Positions 45,888 through 61,000 of a stretch of 64,000 nucleotides of DNA are shown one piece after another. The notes below the pieces were generated by a model. It worked only from the letters and a program-made list of their open reading frames with translations. It did not search any database and had not been told where the DNA came from. Origin of the DNA: Nematostella vectensis (taxonomy: Eukaryota; Cnidaria; Anthozoa; Actiniaria; Edwardsiidae); contig NC_064036.1 of NCBI RefSeq assembly GCF_932526225.1, forward strand, positions 14,377,181-14,441,180, read 5' to 3'. A program made the position numbers and the translations under genes. Within the stretch, counting starts at the first letter, position 1, and every line of letters begins with the position of its first letter.

Positions 45888-46588
45888 GTATTTGACACGG
45901 CAGGTGCCAGATACCAAAGTTTTGCTATGCAATTTATGCTATTGCATGAAGTTATTGTTAAGATTATTAAACACTTTAATTCACAGGATAGCTACAGCTT
46001 AGCTGAAATATTGTGATAATATCTTTGAAAATATGAACCTGTATTTAAAATGTTAAGCTATTACCAAACAAAACGCAAATCCGCGTAAGATGACGCAAGT
46101 TTTGCTACTTGTCGTCAGCATAAATAAGAATAACCTTGATGAAAATAAACTTGTGAATTTGCATTTTTAATGTAAAGCCTTGGACAAACAAAACGCAAGT
46201 CAGCGCATAGTTGTGTTACGTTTTGCTACTTGTCGAAAGCATGGTGTACAGGGGCTCAAAACAGCCGACTTAAATCACATCTTTCGTTTCGTTTAGCCAC
46301 TTCATGGCAATTAACGCAAGTCGAAACCTGCGACAAGTTGCGCTGACTTGCGTCTTGTTTAGCCAGCGCTTAATTCTAATAAGTTTTGCTTCGGTGGTGG
46401 TTTAATGTAACTTAATGCTTTCCCAGTTTCTAACTAGTTTTGTTTTTGTTTGTACAAAAATTCATGCCCAACAGAAGGGGTAAATGAAATCATTTATAAA
46501 TGAAACTCGACCTTCCCCTCCTCACCAACAATATCTGCAATCGTATTGATATTGATAAGATTTGATGTATTAATTCTATTTCTTTCAG

Positions 46589-47150
46589 TGATTGTTGAAT
46601 TTGGATTAAAACTCGAAAACTTGATGTACGAAGAAAACATGGAGAACGAAAGTTACTGCAGGGAGAAATTAAGTGGGGTAATAAATGAGGTAAGCATTTA
46701 ATGGTTAATGTTTTAAAGCTTTTAGTAATACCAGGAATACTGAATTAAGTGATATGTATTTTATATTTATATATATTGCAGTATCTTTTTCTTATATTTA
46801 GTATCACTTCGATTGGCTATCATGCTTCAGCAATTTGCTTTGTTTACCACATATTATGACAGGTTGAAAAGAATGGTAATACAGCGGTCAAGAAAGTCGA
46901 GTGCTTGTAAGTAAGCAATCACCCCATTTGTGATGGATCTAAGACTTCTTTTCATAAAGCTGATCTTCTGGTATTCTTTTGATAATGATATTTAGGCCAG
47001 GCAGCGTTATTGCCAACATGGAAGTAGCAGTTGCTGACGAGCAGGCAGCCAACACATTCGTACAAACAATGAATGAAACTGTAAATTCAGGTTCGATTGG
47101 AAATTTCACGGTTGATTCGAATTACCCATTGGGGGCTAACATCACCATCA
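46589..47150 (+). CDS. SEA domain module 4, most diverged first exon
   Basis: Exons 46589-46689, 46863-46906 and 46996-47150. Exon 1 reads VIVEFGLKLENLMYEENMEN, differing at several positions from modules 1-3, while exon 3 with the GSV site is identical. Confidence 0.78.
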
Positions 47151-47349
47151 GTAAGTATCAACTTTACCCTTCGATATCATTTCCAGCCCAAAATGCTATA
47201 TCAATTGCTTTCTTGTGCAGCTATAATCTGTATCGTTATAACTGCAACTCACCTTAGAGAACCCCTGTTACCACTATTATTGCTAACAATGTTTCTTACT
47301 CCTAACCTTTTGTATAAACAAAACCTGATTGTTTCTATTCAATTCTTAG

Positions 47350-47619
47350 CTAATTCTACGTCATCATCTATTATGGCATCAACGATGGCAATCACCATTT
47401 CGACAATGACATCCACTAGCAGTGTGGCATCATCTACAACATTTACACCCACTAGCAGTCCAATATCTTCCACAACATCGACATCGTCCAGCAGTGTGTC
47501 ACCATCTACAACATCGGCATCATCTAGCAGTGTTACACCATCTACAACATCGACATCATCTAGTAGTGTGACACCATCTACAACATCGACACCGTCAACT
47601 GGCAGCTCTAATACAGAAG
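47350..47619 (+). CDS. Mucin exon M5, minimal array
   Basis: Only 270 bp: the common leader, about five repeats and the common GSSNTEG tail. It shows the smallest array that still keeps leader, repeat and splice sites, and frames the size variation of the other arrays. Confidence 0.85.
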
Positions 47620-48318
47620 GTATTTGACACGGCAGGTGCCAGATACCAAAGTTTTGCTATGCAATTTATGCTATTGCATGAAGTTATTGTTAAGATTAGT
47701 AAACACTTTAATTCGCAGCATAGCTACAGCTTAGCTGAAATATTGTGATAATTGCTTTGAAAACATGAACCTGTATTTAAAATGTTAAGCTATGACCAAA
47801 CAAAACGCAAATCCGTGTAAGTTGACGCAAGTTTTGCTACTTGTCGTCAGCATAAATAAGAAAACCTTGATAAAAATAAACTTATGAATCTTCATTTTAA
47901 ATGTAATGCCTTGGACAAACAAAATGCAAGTCAGCACATAGTTGTGTTACCTTTTGCTACTTGTCGAAAGCATGGTGTACATGGGCTCAAAACAGCCGAC
48001 TTAAATCACATCTTCCGTTTCGTTTAGCCACATCATGGCAATTAACGTAAGTCGAAACCTGCGACAAGTTGCGCTGACTTGCGTCTCGTTTAGCCAGTGC
48101 TGAATCCTAATAGGTTTTGCTTCGGTGGTGGTTTATTGTAACTTAATGCTTTCCCAGTTTCTAACTAGTTTTGTTTTTGTTTGTACAAAAATTCATGCCC
48201 GACAGAAGGGGTAAATGAAATCATTATCAGTGAAACTCGACCTTCCCCTCCTCACCAACAATATCTGCAATCGTATTGATATTGATAAGATTTGATGTAT
48301 TAATTCTATTTCTTTCAG

Positions 48319-48880
48319 TGACTGTTAAATTTGGATTAAAACTCGATGACTTGGTGTACGAAGAAAACATGAAGAACGAAAGTTACTGCAGGGAGAAATT
48401 AAGTGGGGTAATAAATGAGGTAAGCATTTAATGGTTAATGTTTTAAAGCTTTTAGTAATACCAGGAATACTGATTTAAGTGATATGTATTTTATATTTAT
48501 ATATATTGCAGTATCTTTTTCTTATATTTAGTATCACTTCGATTGGCTATCATGCTTTAGCAATTTGCTTTGTTTACCACATATTATGACAGGTTGAAAA
48601 GAATGGTAATACAGCGGTCAAGAAAGTGGAGTGCTTGTAAGTAAGCAATCACCCCATTTGTGATGGATCTAGGACTTCTTTTCATAAAGCTGATCTTCTG
48701 GTATTCTTTTGACAATGATATTTAGGCCAGGCAGCGTTATTGCCAACATGGAAGTAGCAGTTGCTGACGAGCAGGCAGCCAACACATTCGTACAAACAAT
48801 GAATGAAACTGTGAATTCAGGTTCGATTGGAAATTTCACGGTTGATTCGAATTACCCATTGGGGGCTAACATCACCATCA
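48319..48880 (+). CDS. SEA domain module 5
   Basis: Exons 48319-48419, 48593-48636 and 48726-48880. Exon 1 reads VTVKFGLKLDDLVYEEN, intermediate between module 4 and modules 1-3. GSV site kept. Confidence 0.78.
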
Positions 48881-49079
48881 GTAAGTATCAACTTTACCCT
48901 TCGATATCACTTCCAGCCCAAAATGCTATATCAATTGCTTTCTTGTGCAGCTATAATCTGTATCGTTATAACTGCAACTCACCTTAGAGAACCCCTGTTA
49001 CCACTATTATTGCTAACAATGTTTCTTACTCCTAACCTTTTGTATAAACAAAACCTGATTGTTTCTATTCAATTCTTAG

Positions 49080-52000
49080 ATAATTCTACGTCATCATCTA
49101 TTATGGCATCAACGATGGCAATCACCATTTCGACAATGACATCCACTAGCAGTGTGGCACCATCTACAACATTTACACCCACTAGCAGTCCAATATCTTC
49201 CACAACATCGACATCGTCCAGCAGTGTGTCACCATCTACAACATCGGCATCATCTAGCAGTGTTACACCATCTACAACATCGACATCATCTAGCAGTGGG
49301 TCACCATCAACACCATCGACATCATCTAGCAGTGTGTCACCATATACAACATCGACATCATCTAGCAGTTTGTCAACATCTACAACATCGACATCATCTA
49401 GCACTGTGACACCATCTACAACATCAACATCATCGAGCAGTGTGTCACCATCTAAAACATCGACATCATCTAGCAGTGTGACACCATCTACAACATCGAC
49501 ATCATCTAGGAGTGTGTATTCATCTACAACATCGACATCGTCAAGCAGTTTGTCACCGTCTACAACATCGACATGGTCAAGCAGTATGTCACCGTCTACA
49601 ACATCGACATCATCGAGCATTGTGACACCATCTACAACATCGACATCATCTAGCAATGTGTCACCATCCACAACATCGACATCATCTAGCAGTGTGTCTT
49701 CGTCTACAACATGGACATCATCTAGCAGTGTGTCTTCATCTACAACATCGACATCATCTAGCAGTGTGTCTTCATCTACAACATCGACATCGTCCAGCAG
49801 TGGGTCACCATCTACAACATCAACATCATCTAGCAGTGGGTCACCATCTACAACATCGACATCATCTAGTATTGTGACACTATCCTCAACATCGACATCA
49901 TCTAGCAGTGGGTCACCATTTACAACATCGACATCATCTAGTAGTGTGACACCATCTTCAACATCGACATCGTCTAGCAGTGTGACACCATCTACAACAT
50001 CGACATCATCTAGCAGTGTGACACCATCTACAACATCGACATCGTCCAGCAGTGGGTCACCATCTACAACATCGACCTCATCTAGCAGTGTGACACCATC
50101 TACAACATCGACATCATCTAGCAGTGGGTCACCATCTACAACATCGACATCATCTAGCAGTGTGACAACATCTACAACATCAACATCGTCTAGCAGTGGG
50201 TCACTATCTACAACATCGACCTCATCTAGCAGTGTGACACCATCTACAACATCAACATTGTCTAGCAGTGTGACACCATCCTCAACATCGACATCATCTA
50301 GCAGTGGGTCACCATCTACAACATCGACATCATCTAGTAGTGTGACACCATCTTCAACATCGACATCGTCTAGCAGTGTGACACCATCTACAACATCGAC
50401 ATCATCTAGCAGTGGGTCACCATCTACAACATCGACATCATCTAGCAGTGTGACACCATCTACAAAATCGACATCATCTAGCAGTGTGACACCATCTACA
50501 ACATCGATATCATCTAGCAGTGTTACACCATCTACAACATCGACATCCTCTAGCAGTCCAACATCTTCCACAACATCGACACCATCTAGTAGTGTGTTAC
50601 CATCTACAACATCAACATCATCTAGCAGTCCAACATCTTCCACAACATCGACATCGTCCAGCAGTGTGTCACCATCTACAACATCGACATCGTCTAGTAA
50701 TGTGACACCATCTACAACCTCAACATCGTCTAGCAGTGTGACACCATTTACAACATCAACATCATCTAGCAGTGTGACCCCATCTACAACATCGACATCA
50801 TCCAGCAGTGTGAGACCATCTTCAACATCGACATCAACTAGCAGTGTGACACCATCTACAACATCAGCATCAACTAGCAGTGTGACACCATCTACAACAT
50901 CGACATCGTCCAGCAGTGGGTCACTATCTACAACATCGACATCATCTAGCAGTGTGTCACCATCTACAACATCGACATCATCTAGCAGTCCCACATCTTC
51001 CACAACATCGATATCATCTAGCAGTCCAAAATTTTCCACAACATCGACATCGTCCAGCAGTGGGTCACCATCTACAACATCGACATCATCTAGCAGTGTG
51101 ACACCATCTACAACATCGACATCGTCTAGCAGTGTGACACCATCTACTACCTCAACATCGTCTAGCAGTGTGACACCATTTACAACATCAACAACATCTA
51201 GCAGTGTGACACCATTTACAACAACGACATCATCTAGCAGTATTTCACCATCTACAACATCGACATCATCTAATAGTGTGACACCATCTTCAACATCGAC
51301 ATCGTCCAGCAGTGGGTCACCACCTACAACATCGACATCATCTAGCAGTCCAACATCTTCCACAACATCGACATCGTCCAGCAGTGTGTCACCATCTACA
51401 ACATCGACATCATCTAGCAGTGCGACACCATCTACAACATCGACATCATCTAGCAGTGTGACACCATCTACAACATCAAAATCGTCTAGCAGTGTGACAC
51501 CATCTACAACATCTACATCATCTAGCAGTGGGTCACCATCTACAACATCGACATCATCTAGCAGTGTGACACCATCTACAACATCAACATTGTCTAGCAG
51601 TGTGACACCATCTACAACATCGACATCATCTAGCTGTGTGACACCATCTACAACATCGACATCGTCCAGCAGTGGGTCACCATCTATAACATCGACATCA
51701 TCTAGCAGTGTGACACCATCTACAACATCGACATCCTCTAGCAGTCCAACATTTTCTACAACATCGACATCATCTAGTAGTGTGTTACCATCTACAACAT
51801 CGACATCATCTAGCAGTGTGTCACCATCTACATCATCGACATTATCTAGCAGTGTGTCACCATCTACAACATCGACATCATCTAGTAGTGTGACACCATC
51901 TTCAACATCCACATCGTCTAGCAGTGTGACACCATCTACAACATCGACATAATCTAGCAGTGTGACACCATCTACAACATCGACATCGTCCAGCAGTGGG

Positions 52001-55000
52001 TCACCATCTACAACATCAACATCGTCTAGCAGTGTGACACCATCTACAACATTGACATCATCTAGCAGTGTGACACCATCTACAACATCGACATCGTCCA
52101 GCAGTGTGACACCATCTACAACATCGACATCATCTAGCAGTGTAACACCATATACAACATCGACATCATCTAGAAGTGGGTCACCATCTACAACATCGAC
52201 ATCATCTAGCAGTGTGACACCATCTACAACATCGACATCATCTAGCAGTGTTACACCATCTACAACATCGACATCCTCTAGCAGTCCAACATCTTCCACA
52301 ACATCGACACCATCTAGTAGTGTGTTACCATCTACAACATCGACATCATCTATCAGTGGGTCACCATCTACAACATCGACATCATCTAGTAGTGTGACAC
52401 CATCTACAACATCGACATCATCTAGCAGTGTGACACCATCTACAACATCGACATCATCTAGCACTGTTACACCATCTACAACATCGACATCATCTTGCAG
52501 TGGGTCACTATCTACAACATCGACCTCATCTAGCAGTGTGACACCATCTACAACATCAACATTGTCTAGCAGTGTGACACCATCTACAACATCAACATCA
52601 TCTAGCAGTGGGTCACCATCTACAACATCGACATCATCTAGTAGGGTGACACCATCTACAACATCGACATCGTCCACCAGTGGGTCACCATCTACAACAT
52701 CTACATCATCTAGCAGTCTAACATCTTCCACAACATCGACATCGTCCAGCAGTGTGTCACCATCTACAACATCGACATCATCTAGCAGTGGGTCACCATC
52801 TACAACAACGACATCATCTAGTAGTGTGACACCATCTACAACATCGACATCGTCCAGCAGTGGGTCACCATCTACAACATCAACATCGTCTAGCAGTGTG
52901 ATACCATCTACAACATCGACATCATCTAGCAGTGTGACATCATCTACAACATCGACATCGTCCAGCAGTGGGTCACCATCTACAACATCGACATCGTCTA
53001 GCAGTGTGACACCATCTACAACATCAACATCGTCCAGCAGTGGGTCACCATCTACAACATCAACATCGTCTAGCAGTGTGACACCATCTACAAGATCAAC
53101 ATCGTCTAGCAGTGGGTCACCATCTACAACATCGACATCATCTAGCAGTGGGTCACCATCTACAACATCGGCATCATCTAGCAGTGTGACACCATCTACA
53201 ACACCGACATCATCTAGCAGTGGGTCACCATCTACAACATCGACATCATCTAGTAGTGTGACACCATCTACAACATCGACTAGCAGTGGGTCACCATCTA
53301 CAACATCGACATCATCTAGCAGTCCAACATCTTCCACAACACCGACATCGTCCATCAGTGTGTCACCATCTACAACATCGACATTGTCCAGCAGTGGGTC
53401 AGCATCTACAACATCGACATCATCTAGCAGTGTGACACCATCTACAACATCGACATCATCTAGCAGTGTCACACCATCTACAACATCGACATCACCTAGT
53501 AGTGTGACACCATCTACAACATCGACCAGCAGTGGGTCACCATCTACAACATCGACCTCATCTAGCAGTGTGACACCATCTACAACATCGACATCGTCCA
53601 CCAGTTGGTCACCATCTACAACATCGACATCATCTAGCAGTGTGACACCATCTACAACATCGACATCATCTAACAGTGTTACACCATCTACAACATCGAC
53701 ATCCTCTAGCAGTCCAACATCTTCCACAACATCGACACCATCTAGTAGTGTGTTACCATCTACAACATCGACATCATCTATCAGTGGGTCACCATCTACA
53801 ACATCGACATCATCTAGTAGTGTGACACCATCTACAACATCGACATCATCTAGCAGTGTGACACCATCTACAACATCGACATCATCTAGCACTGTTACAC
53901 CATCTACAACATCGACATCATCTAGCAGTGGGTCACTATCTACAACATCGACCTCATCTAGCAGTGTGACACCATCTACAACATCAACATTGTCTAGCAG
54001 TGTGACACCATCTACAACATCAACATCATCTAGCAGTGGGTCACCATCTACAACATCGACATCATCTAGCAGTGTGACACCATCTGCAACATCAACATCA
54101 TCTAGCAGTGTGACACCATCTACAACATCAACATCATCTAGCAGTGTGACACCATCTGCAACATCAACATCATCTAGCAGTGTGACACCATCTGCAACAT
54201 CGACATCATCTAGCAGTGTGACACCATCTGCAACATCAACATCATCTAGCAGTGTGACACCATCTACAACATCGACATCATCTAGCAGTGTGACACCATC
54301 TACAACATCGACATCATCTAGTAGTGGGTCACCATCTACAACATCGACATCATCTAGTAGTGTGACACCATCTACAACATCGACATCGTCCACCAGTGGG
54401 TCACCATCTACAACATCTACATCATCTAGCAGTCCCACATCTTCCACAACATCGACATTGTCCAGCAGTGTGTCACCATCTACAACATCGACATCATCTA
54501 GCAGTGTGACACCATCTGCAACATCGACATCATCTAGCAGTGTGACACCATCTGCAACATCAACATCATCTAGCAGTGTGACACCATCTACAACATCGAC
54601 ATCATCTAGCAGTGTGACACCATCTACAACATCGACATCGTCCACCAGTGGGTCACCATCTACAACATCTACATCATCTAGCAGTCTAACATCTTCCACA
54701 ACATCGACATTGTCCAGCAGTGTGTCACCATCTACAACAACGACATCATCTAGCAGTGGGTCACCATCTACAACAACGACATCATCTAGTAGTGTGACAC
54801 CATCTACAACATCGACATCGTCCAGCAGTGGGTCACCATCTACAACATCAACATCGTCTAGCAGTGTGACACCATCTACAACATCGACATCATCTAGCAG
54901 TGTGACATCATCTACAACATCGACATCGTCCAGCAGTGGGTCACCATCTACAACATCGACATCATCTAGCAGTGTGACACCATCTACAACATCGACATCC

Positions 55001-58000
55001 TCTAGCAGTCCAACATCTTCCACAACACCGACATCATCTAGCAGTGGGTCACCATCTACAACATCGACATCATCTAGTAGTGTGACACCATTTACAACAT
55101 CGACTAGCAGTGGGTCACCATCTACAACATCGACATTATCTAGCAGTCCAACATCTTCCACAACACCGACATCGTCCAGCAGTGTGTCACCATCTACAAC
55201 ATCGACATTGTCCAGCAGTGGGTCAGCATCTACCACATCGACATCATCTAGCAGTGTGACACCATCTACAACATCGACATCATCTAGCAGTGTCACACCA
55301 TCTACAACATCGACATCATCTAGCAGTGTGACACCATTTACAACATCAACATGGTCTAGCAGTGTGACACCATCTACAACATCAACATCATCTAGCAGTG
55401 GGTCACCATCTACAACATCGGCATCATCTAGCAGTGTGACACCATCTACAACATCAACATCGTCTAGCAGTGTGACACCATCTACAACATCGACATCATC
55501 TAGCAGTGTGACACCATCTACAACATCGACATCGTCCAGCAGTGGGTCACCATCTACAACATCGACATCATCTAGCAGTGTGACACCATCTACAACATCG
55601 ACATCACCAAGTAGTGTGACACCATCTACAACATCGACCAGCAGTGGGTCACCATCTACAACATCGACCTCATCTAGCAGTGTGACACCATCTACAACAT
55701 CGACATCGTCTAGCAGTGTGACACCATCTACAACATCAACATCATCTAGCAGTGGATCACCATCTACAACATCGACATCATCTATCAGTGGGTCACCATC
55801 TACAACATCGACATCATCTAGTAGTGTGACACCATCTACAACATCGACATCGTCCAGCAGTGGGTCACCATCTACAACATCGACATCATCTAGCAGTCCA
55901 ACATCTTCCACAACATGGACATCGTCCATCAGTGTGTCACCATCTACAACATCGACATCATCTAGCAGTGGGTCACCATCTACAACAACGACATCATCTA
56001 GTAGTGTGACACCATCTACAACATCGACATTGTCCAGCAGTGGGTCACCATCTACAACATCAACATCGTCTAGCAGTGTGATACCATCTACAACATCGAC
56101 ATCATCTAGCAGTGTGACATCATCTACAACATCGGCATCGTCCAGCAGTGGGTCACCATCTACAACATCGACATCATCTAGCAGTGTGACACCATCTACA
56201 ACATCGACATCCTCTAGCAGTCCAACATCTTCCACAACATCGACATCATCTAGCAATGGGTCACCATCTACAACATCGGCAACATCTAGTAGTGTGACAC
56301 CATCTACAACATCGACATCGTCTAGCAGTGCGTCACCATCTACAACATCGACATCATCTAGCAGTTCAACATCTTCCACAACATCGACGTCATCCAGCAG
56401 TGTATCACCATCTACAACATCGACATCATCTAGCAGTGGGTCACCATCTACAACATCGACATCATCTAGTAGTGTGACACCATCTACAACATCGACATCG
56501 TCCAGCAGTGGGTCACCATCTACAACATCAACATCATCTAGCAGTGGGTCACCATCTACAACATCGGCATCATCTAGCAGTGTGACACCATCTACAACAT
56601 CAACATCGTCTAGCAGTGTGACACCATCTACAACATCGACATCATCTAGCAGTGTGACACCATCTACAACATCGACATCGTCCAGCAGTGGGTCACCATC
56701 TACAACATCGACATCATCTAGCAGTGTGACACCATCTACAACATCGACATCACCAAGTAGTGTGACACCATCTACAACATCGACCAGCAGTGGGTCACCA
56801 TCTACAACATCGACCTCATCTAGCAGTGTGACACCATCTACAACATCGACATCGTCTAGCAGTGTGACACCATCTACAACATCAACATCATCTAGCAGTG
56901 GATCACCATCTACAACATCGACATCATCTATCAGTGGGTCACCATCTACAACATCGACATCATCTAGTAGTGTGACACCATCTACAACATCGACATCGTC
57001 TAGCAGTGGGTCACCATCTACAACATCGACATCATCTAGCAGTCCAACATCTTCCACAACATGGACATCGTCCATCAGTGTGTCACCATCTACAACATCG
57101 ACATCATCTAGCAGTGGGTCACCATCTACAACATCAACATCATCTAGCAGTGTGACACCATCTACAACATCGACATCATCTAGCACTGTGACACCATCTA
57201 CAACATCGACATCATCTAGTAGTGGGTCACCATCTACAACATCGACATCATCTAGTAGTGTGACACCATCTACAACATCGACATCGTCCACCAGTGGGTC
57301 ACCATCTACAACATCTACATCATCTAGCAGTCCCACATCTTCCACAACATCGACATTGTCCAGCAGTGTGTCACCATCTACAACATCGACATCATCTAGC
57401 AGTGTGACACCATCTGCAACATCGACATCATCTAGCAGTGTGACACCATCTGCAACATCAACATCATCTAGCAGTGTGACACCATCTACAACATCGACAT
57501 CATCTAGCAGTGTGACACCATCTACAACATCGACATCGTCCACCAGTGGGTCACCATCTACAACATCTACATCATCTAGCAGACTAACATCTTCCACAAC
57601 ATCGACATTGTCCAGCAGTGTGTCACCATCTACAACATCGACATCATCTAGCAGTGGGTCACCATCTACAACAACGACATCATCTAGTAGTGTGACACCA
57701 TCTACAACATCGACATCGTCCAGCAGTGGGTCACCATCTACAACATCAACATCGTCTAGCAGTGTGATACCATCTACAACATCGACATCATCTAGCAGTG
57801 TGACATCATCTACAACATCGACATCGTCCAGCAGTGGGTCACCATCCACAACATCGACATCATCTAGCAGTGTGACACCATCTACAACATCGACATCCTC
57901 TAGCTGTCCAACATCTTCCACAACACCGACATCATCTAGCAGTGGGTCACCATCTACAACATCGACATCATCTAGTAGTGTGACACCATCTACAACATCG

Positions 58001-61000
58001 ACTAGCAGTGGGTCACCATCTACAACATCGACATTATCTAGCAGTCCAACATCTTCCACAACACCGACATCGTCCAGCAGTGTGTCACCATCTACAACAT
58101 CGACATCGTCCAGCAGTGTGACACCATCTACAACATCGACATTGTCCAGCAGTGGGTCAGCATCTACCACATCGACCTCATCTAGCAGTGTGACACCATC
58201 TACAACATCGACATCGTCTAGCAGTGTGACACCATCTACAACATCAACATCATCTAGCAGTGGATCACCATCTACAACATCGACATCATCTATCAGTGGG
58301 TCACCATCTACAACATCGACATCATCTAGTAGTGTGACACCATCTACAACATCGACATCGTCCAGCAGTGGGTCACCATCTACAACATCGACATCATCTA
58401 GCAGTCCAACATCTTCCACAACATGGACATCGTCCATCAGTGTGTCACCATCTACAACATCGACATCATCTAGCAGTGGGTCACCATCTACAACAACGAC
58501 ATCATCTAGTAGTGTGACACCATCTACAACATCGACATTGTCCAGCAGTGGGTCACCATCTACAACATCAACATCGTCTAGCAGTGTGATACCATCTACA
58601 ACATCGACATCATCTAGCAGTGTGACATCATCTACAACATCGGCATCGTCCAGCAGTGGGTCACCATCTACAACATCGACATCATCTAGCAGTGTGACAC
58701 CATCTACAACATCGACATCCTCTAGCAGTCCAACATCTTCCACAACATCGACATCATCTAGCAATGGGTCACCATCTACAACATCGGCAACATCTAGTAG
58801 TGTGACACCATCTACAACATCGACATCGTCTAGCAGTGCGTCACCATCTACAACATCGACATCATCTAGCAGTTCAACATCTTCCACAACATCGACGTCA
58901 TCCAGCAGTGTATCACCATCTACAACATCGACATCATCTAGCAGTGGGTCACCATCTACAACATCGACATCATCTAGTAGTGTGACACCATCTACAACAT
59001 CGACATCGTCCAGCAGTGGGTCACCATCTACAACATCAACATCATCTAGCAGTGGGTCACCATCTACAACATCGGCATCATCTAGCAGTGTGACACCATC
59101 TACAACATCAACATCGTCTAGCAGTGTGACACCATCTACAACATCGACATCATCTAGCAGTGTGACACCATCTACAACATCGACATCGTCCAGCAGTGGG
59201 TCACCATCTACAACATCGACATCATCTAGCAGTGTGACACCATCTACAACATCGACATCATCAAGTAGTGTGACACCATCTACAACATCGACCAGCAGTG
59301 GGTCACCATCTACAACATCGACCTCATCTAGCAGTGTGACACCATCTACAACATCGACATCGTCTAGCAGTGTGACACCATCTACAACATCAACATCATC
59401 TAGCAGTGGATCACCATCTACAACATCGACATCATCTAGTAGTGTGACACCATCTACAACATCGACATCGTCTAGCAGTGGGTCACCATCTACAACATCG
59501 ACATCATCTAGCAGTCCAACATCTTCCACAACATGGACATCGTCCATCAGTGTGTCACCATCTACAACATCGACATCATCTAGCAGTGGGTCACCATCTA
59601 CAACATCAACATCATCTAGCAGTGTGACACCATCTACAACATCGACATCATCTAGCACTGTGACACCATCTACAACATCGACATCATCTAGTAGTGGGTC
59701 ACCATCTACAACATCGACATCATCTAGTAGTGTGACACCATCTACAACATCGACATCGTCCACCAGTGGGTCACCATCTACAACATCTACATCGTCTAGC
59801 AGTGTGATACCATCTACAACATCGACATCATCTAGCAGTGTGACATCATCTACAACATCGGCATCGTCCAGCAGTGGGTCACCATCTACAACATCGACAT
59901 CATCTAGCAGTGTGACACCATCTACAACATCGACATCCTCTAGCAGTCCAACATCTTCCACAACATCGACATCATCTAGCAATGGGTCACCATCTACAAC
60001 ATCGGCAACATCTAGTAGTGTGACACCATCTACAACATCGACATCGTCTAGCAGTGCGTCACCATCTACAACATCGACATCATCTAGCAGTTCAACATCT
60101 TCCACAACATCGACGTCATCCAGCAGTGTATCACCATCTACAACATCGACATCATCTAGCAGTGGGTCACCATCTACAACATCGACATCATCTAGTAGTG
60201 TGACACCATCTACAACATCGACATCGTCCAGCAGTGGGTCACCATCTACAACATCAACATCATCTAGCAGTGGGTCACAATCTACAACATCGGCATCATC
60301 TAGCAGTGTGACACCATCTACAACATCAACATCGTCTAGCAGTGTGACACCATCTACAACATCGACATCATCTAGCAGTGTGACACCATCTACAACATCG
60401 ACATCGTCCAGCAGTGGGTCACCATCTACAACATCGACATCATCTAGCAGTGTGACACCATCTACAACATCGACATCACCAAGTAGTGTGACACCATCTA
60501 CAACATCGACCAGCAGTGGGTCACCATCTACAACATCGACCTCATCTAGCAGTGTGACACCATCTACAACATCGACATCGTCTAGCAGTGTGACACCATC
60601 TACAACATCAACATCATCTAGCAGTGGATCACCATCTACAACATCGACATCATCTATCAGTGGGTCACCATCTACAACATCGACATCATCTAGTAGTGTG
60701 ACACCATCTACAACATCGACATCGTCTAGCAGTGGGTCACCATCTACAACATCGACATCATCTAGCAGTCCAACATCTTCCACAACATGGACATCGTCCA
60801 TCAGTGTGTCACCATCTACAACATCGACATCATCTAGCAGTGGGTCACCATCTACAACATCAACATCATCTAGCAGTGTGACACCATCTACAACATCGAC
60901 ATCATCTAGCACTGTGACACCATCTACAACATCGACATCATCTAGTAGTGGGTCACCATCTACAACATCGACATCATCTAGTAGTGTGACACCATCTACA

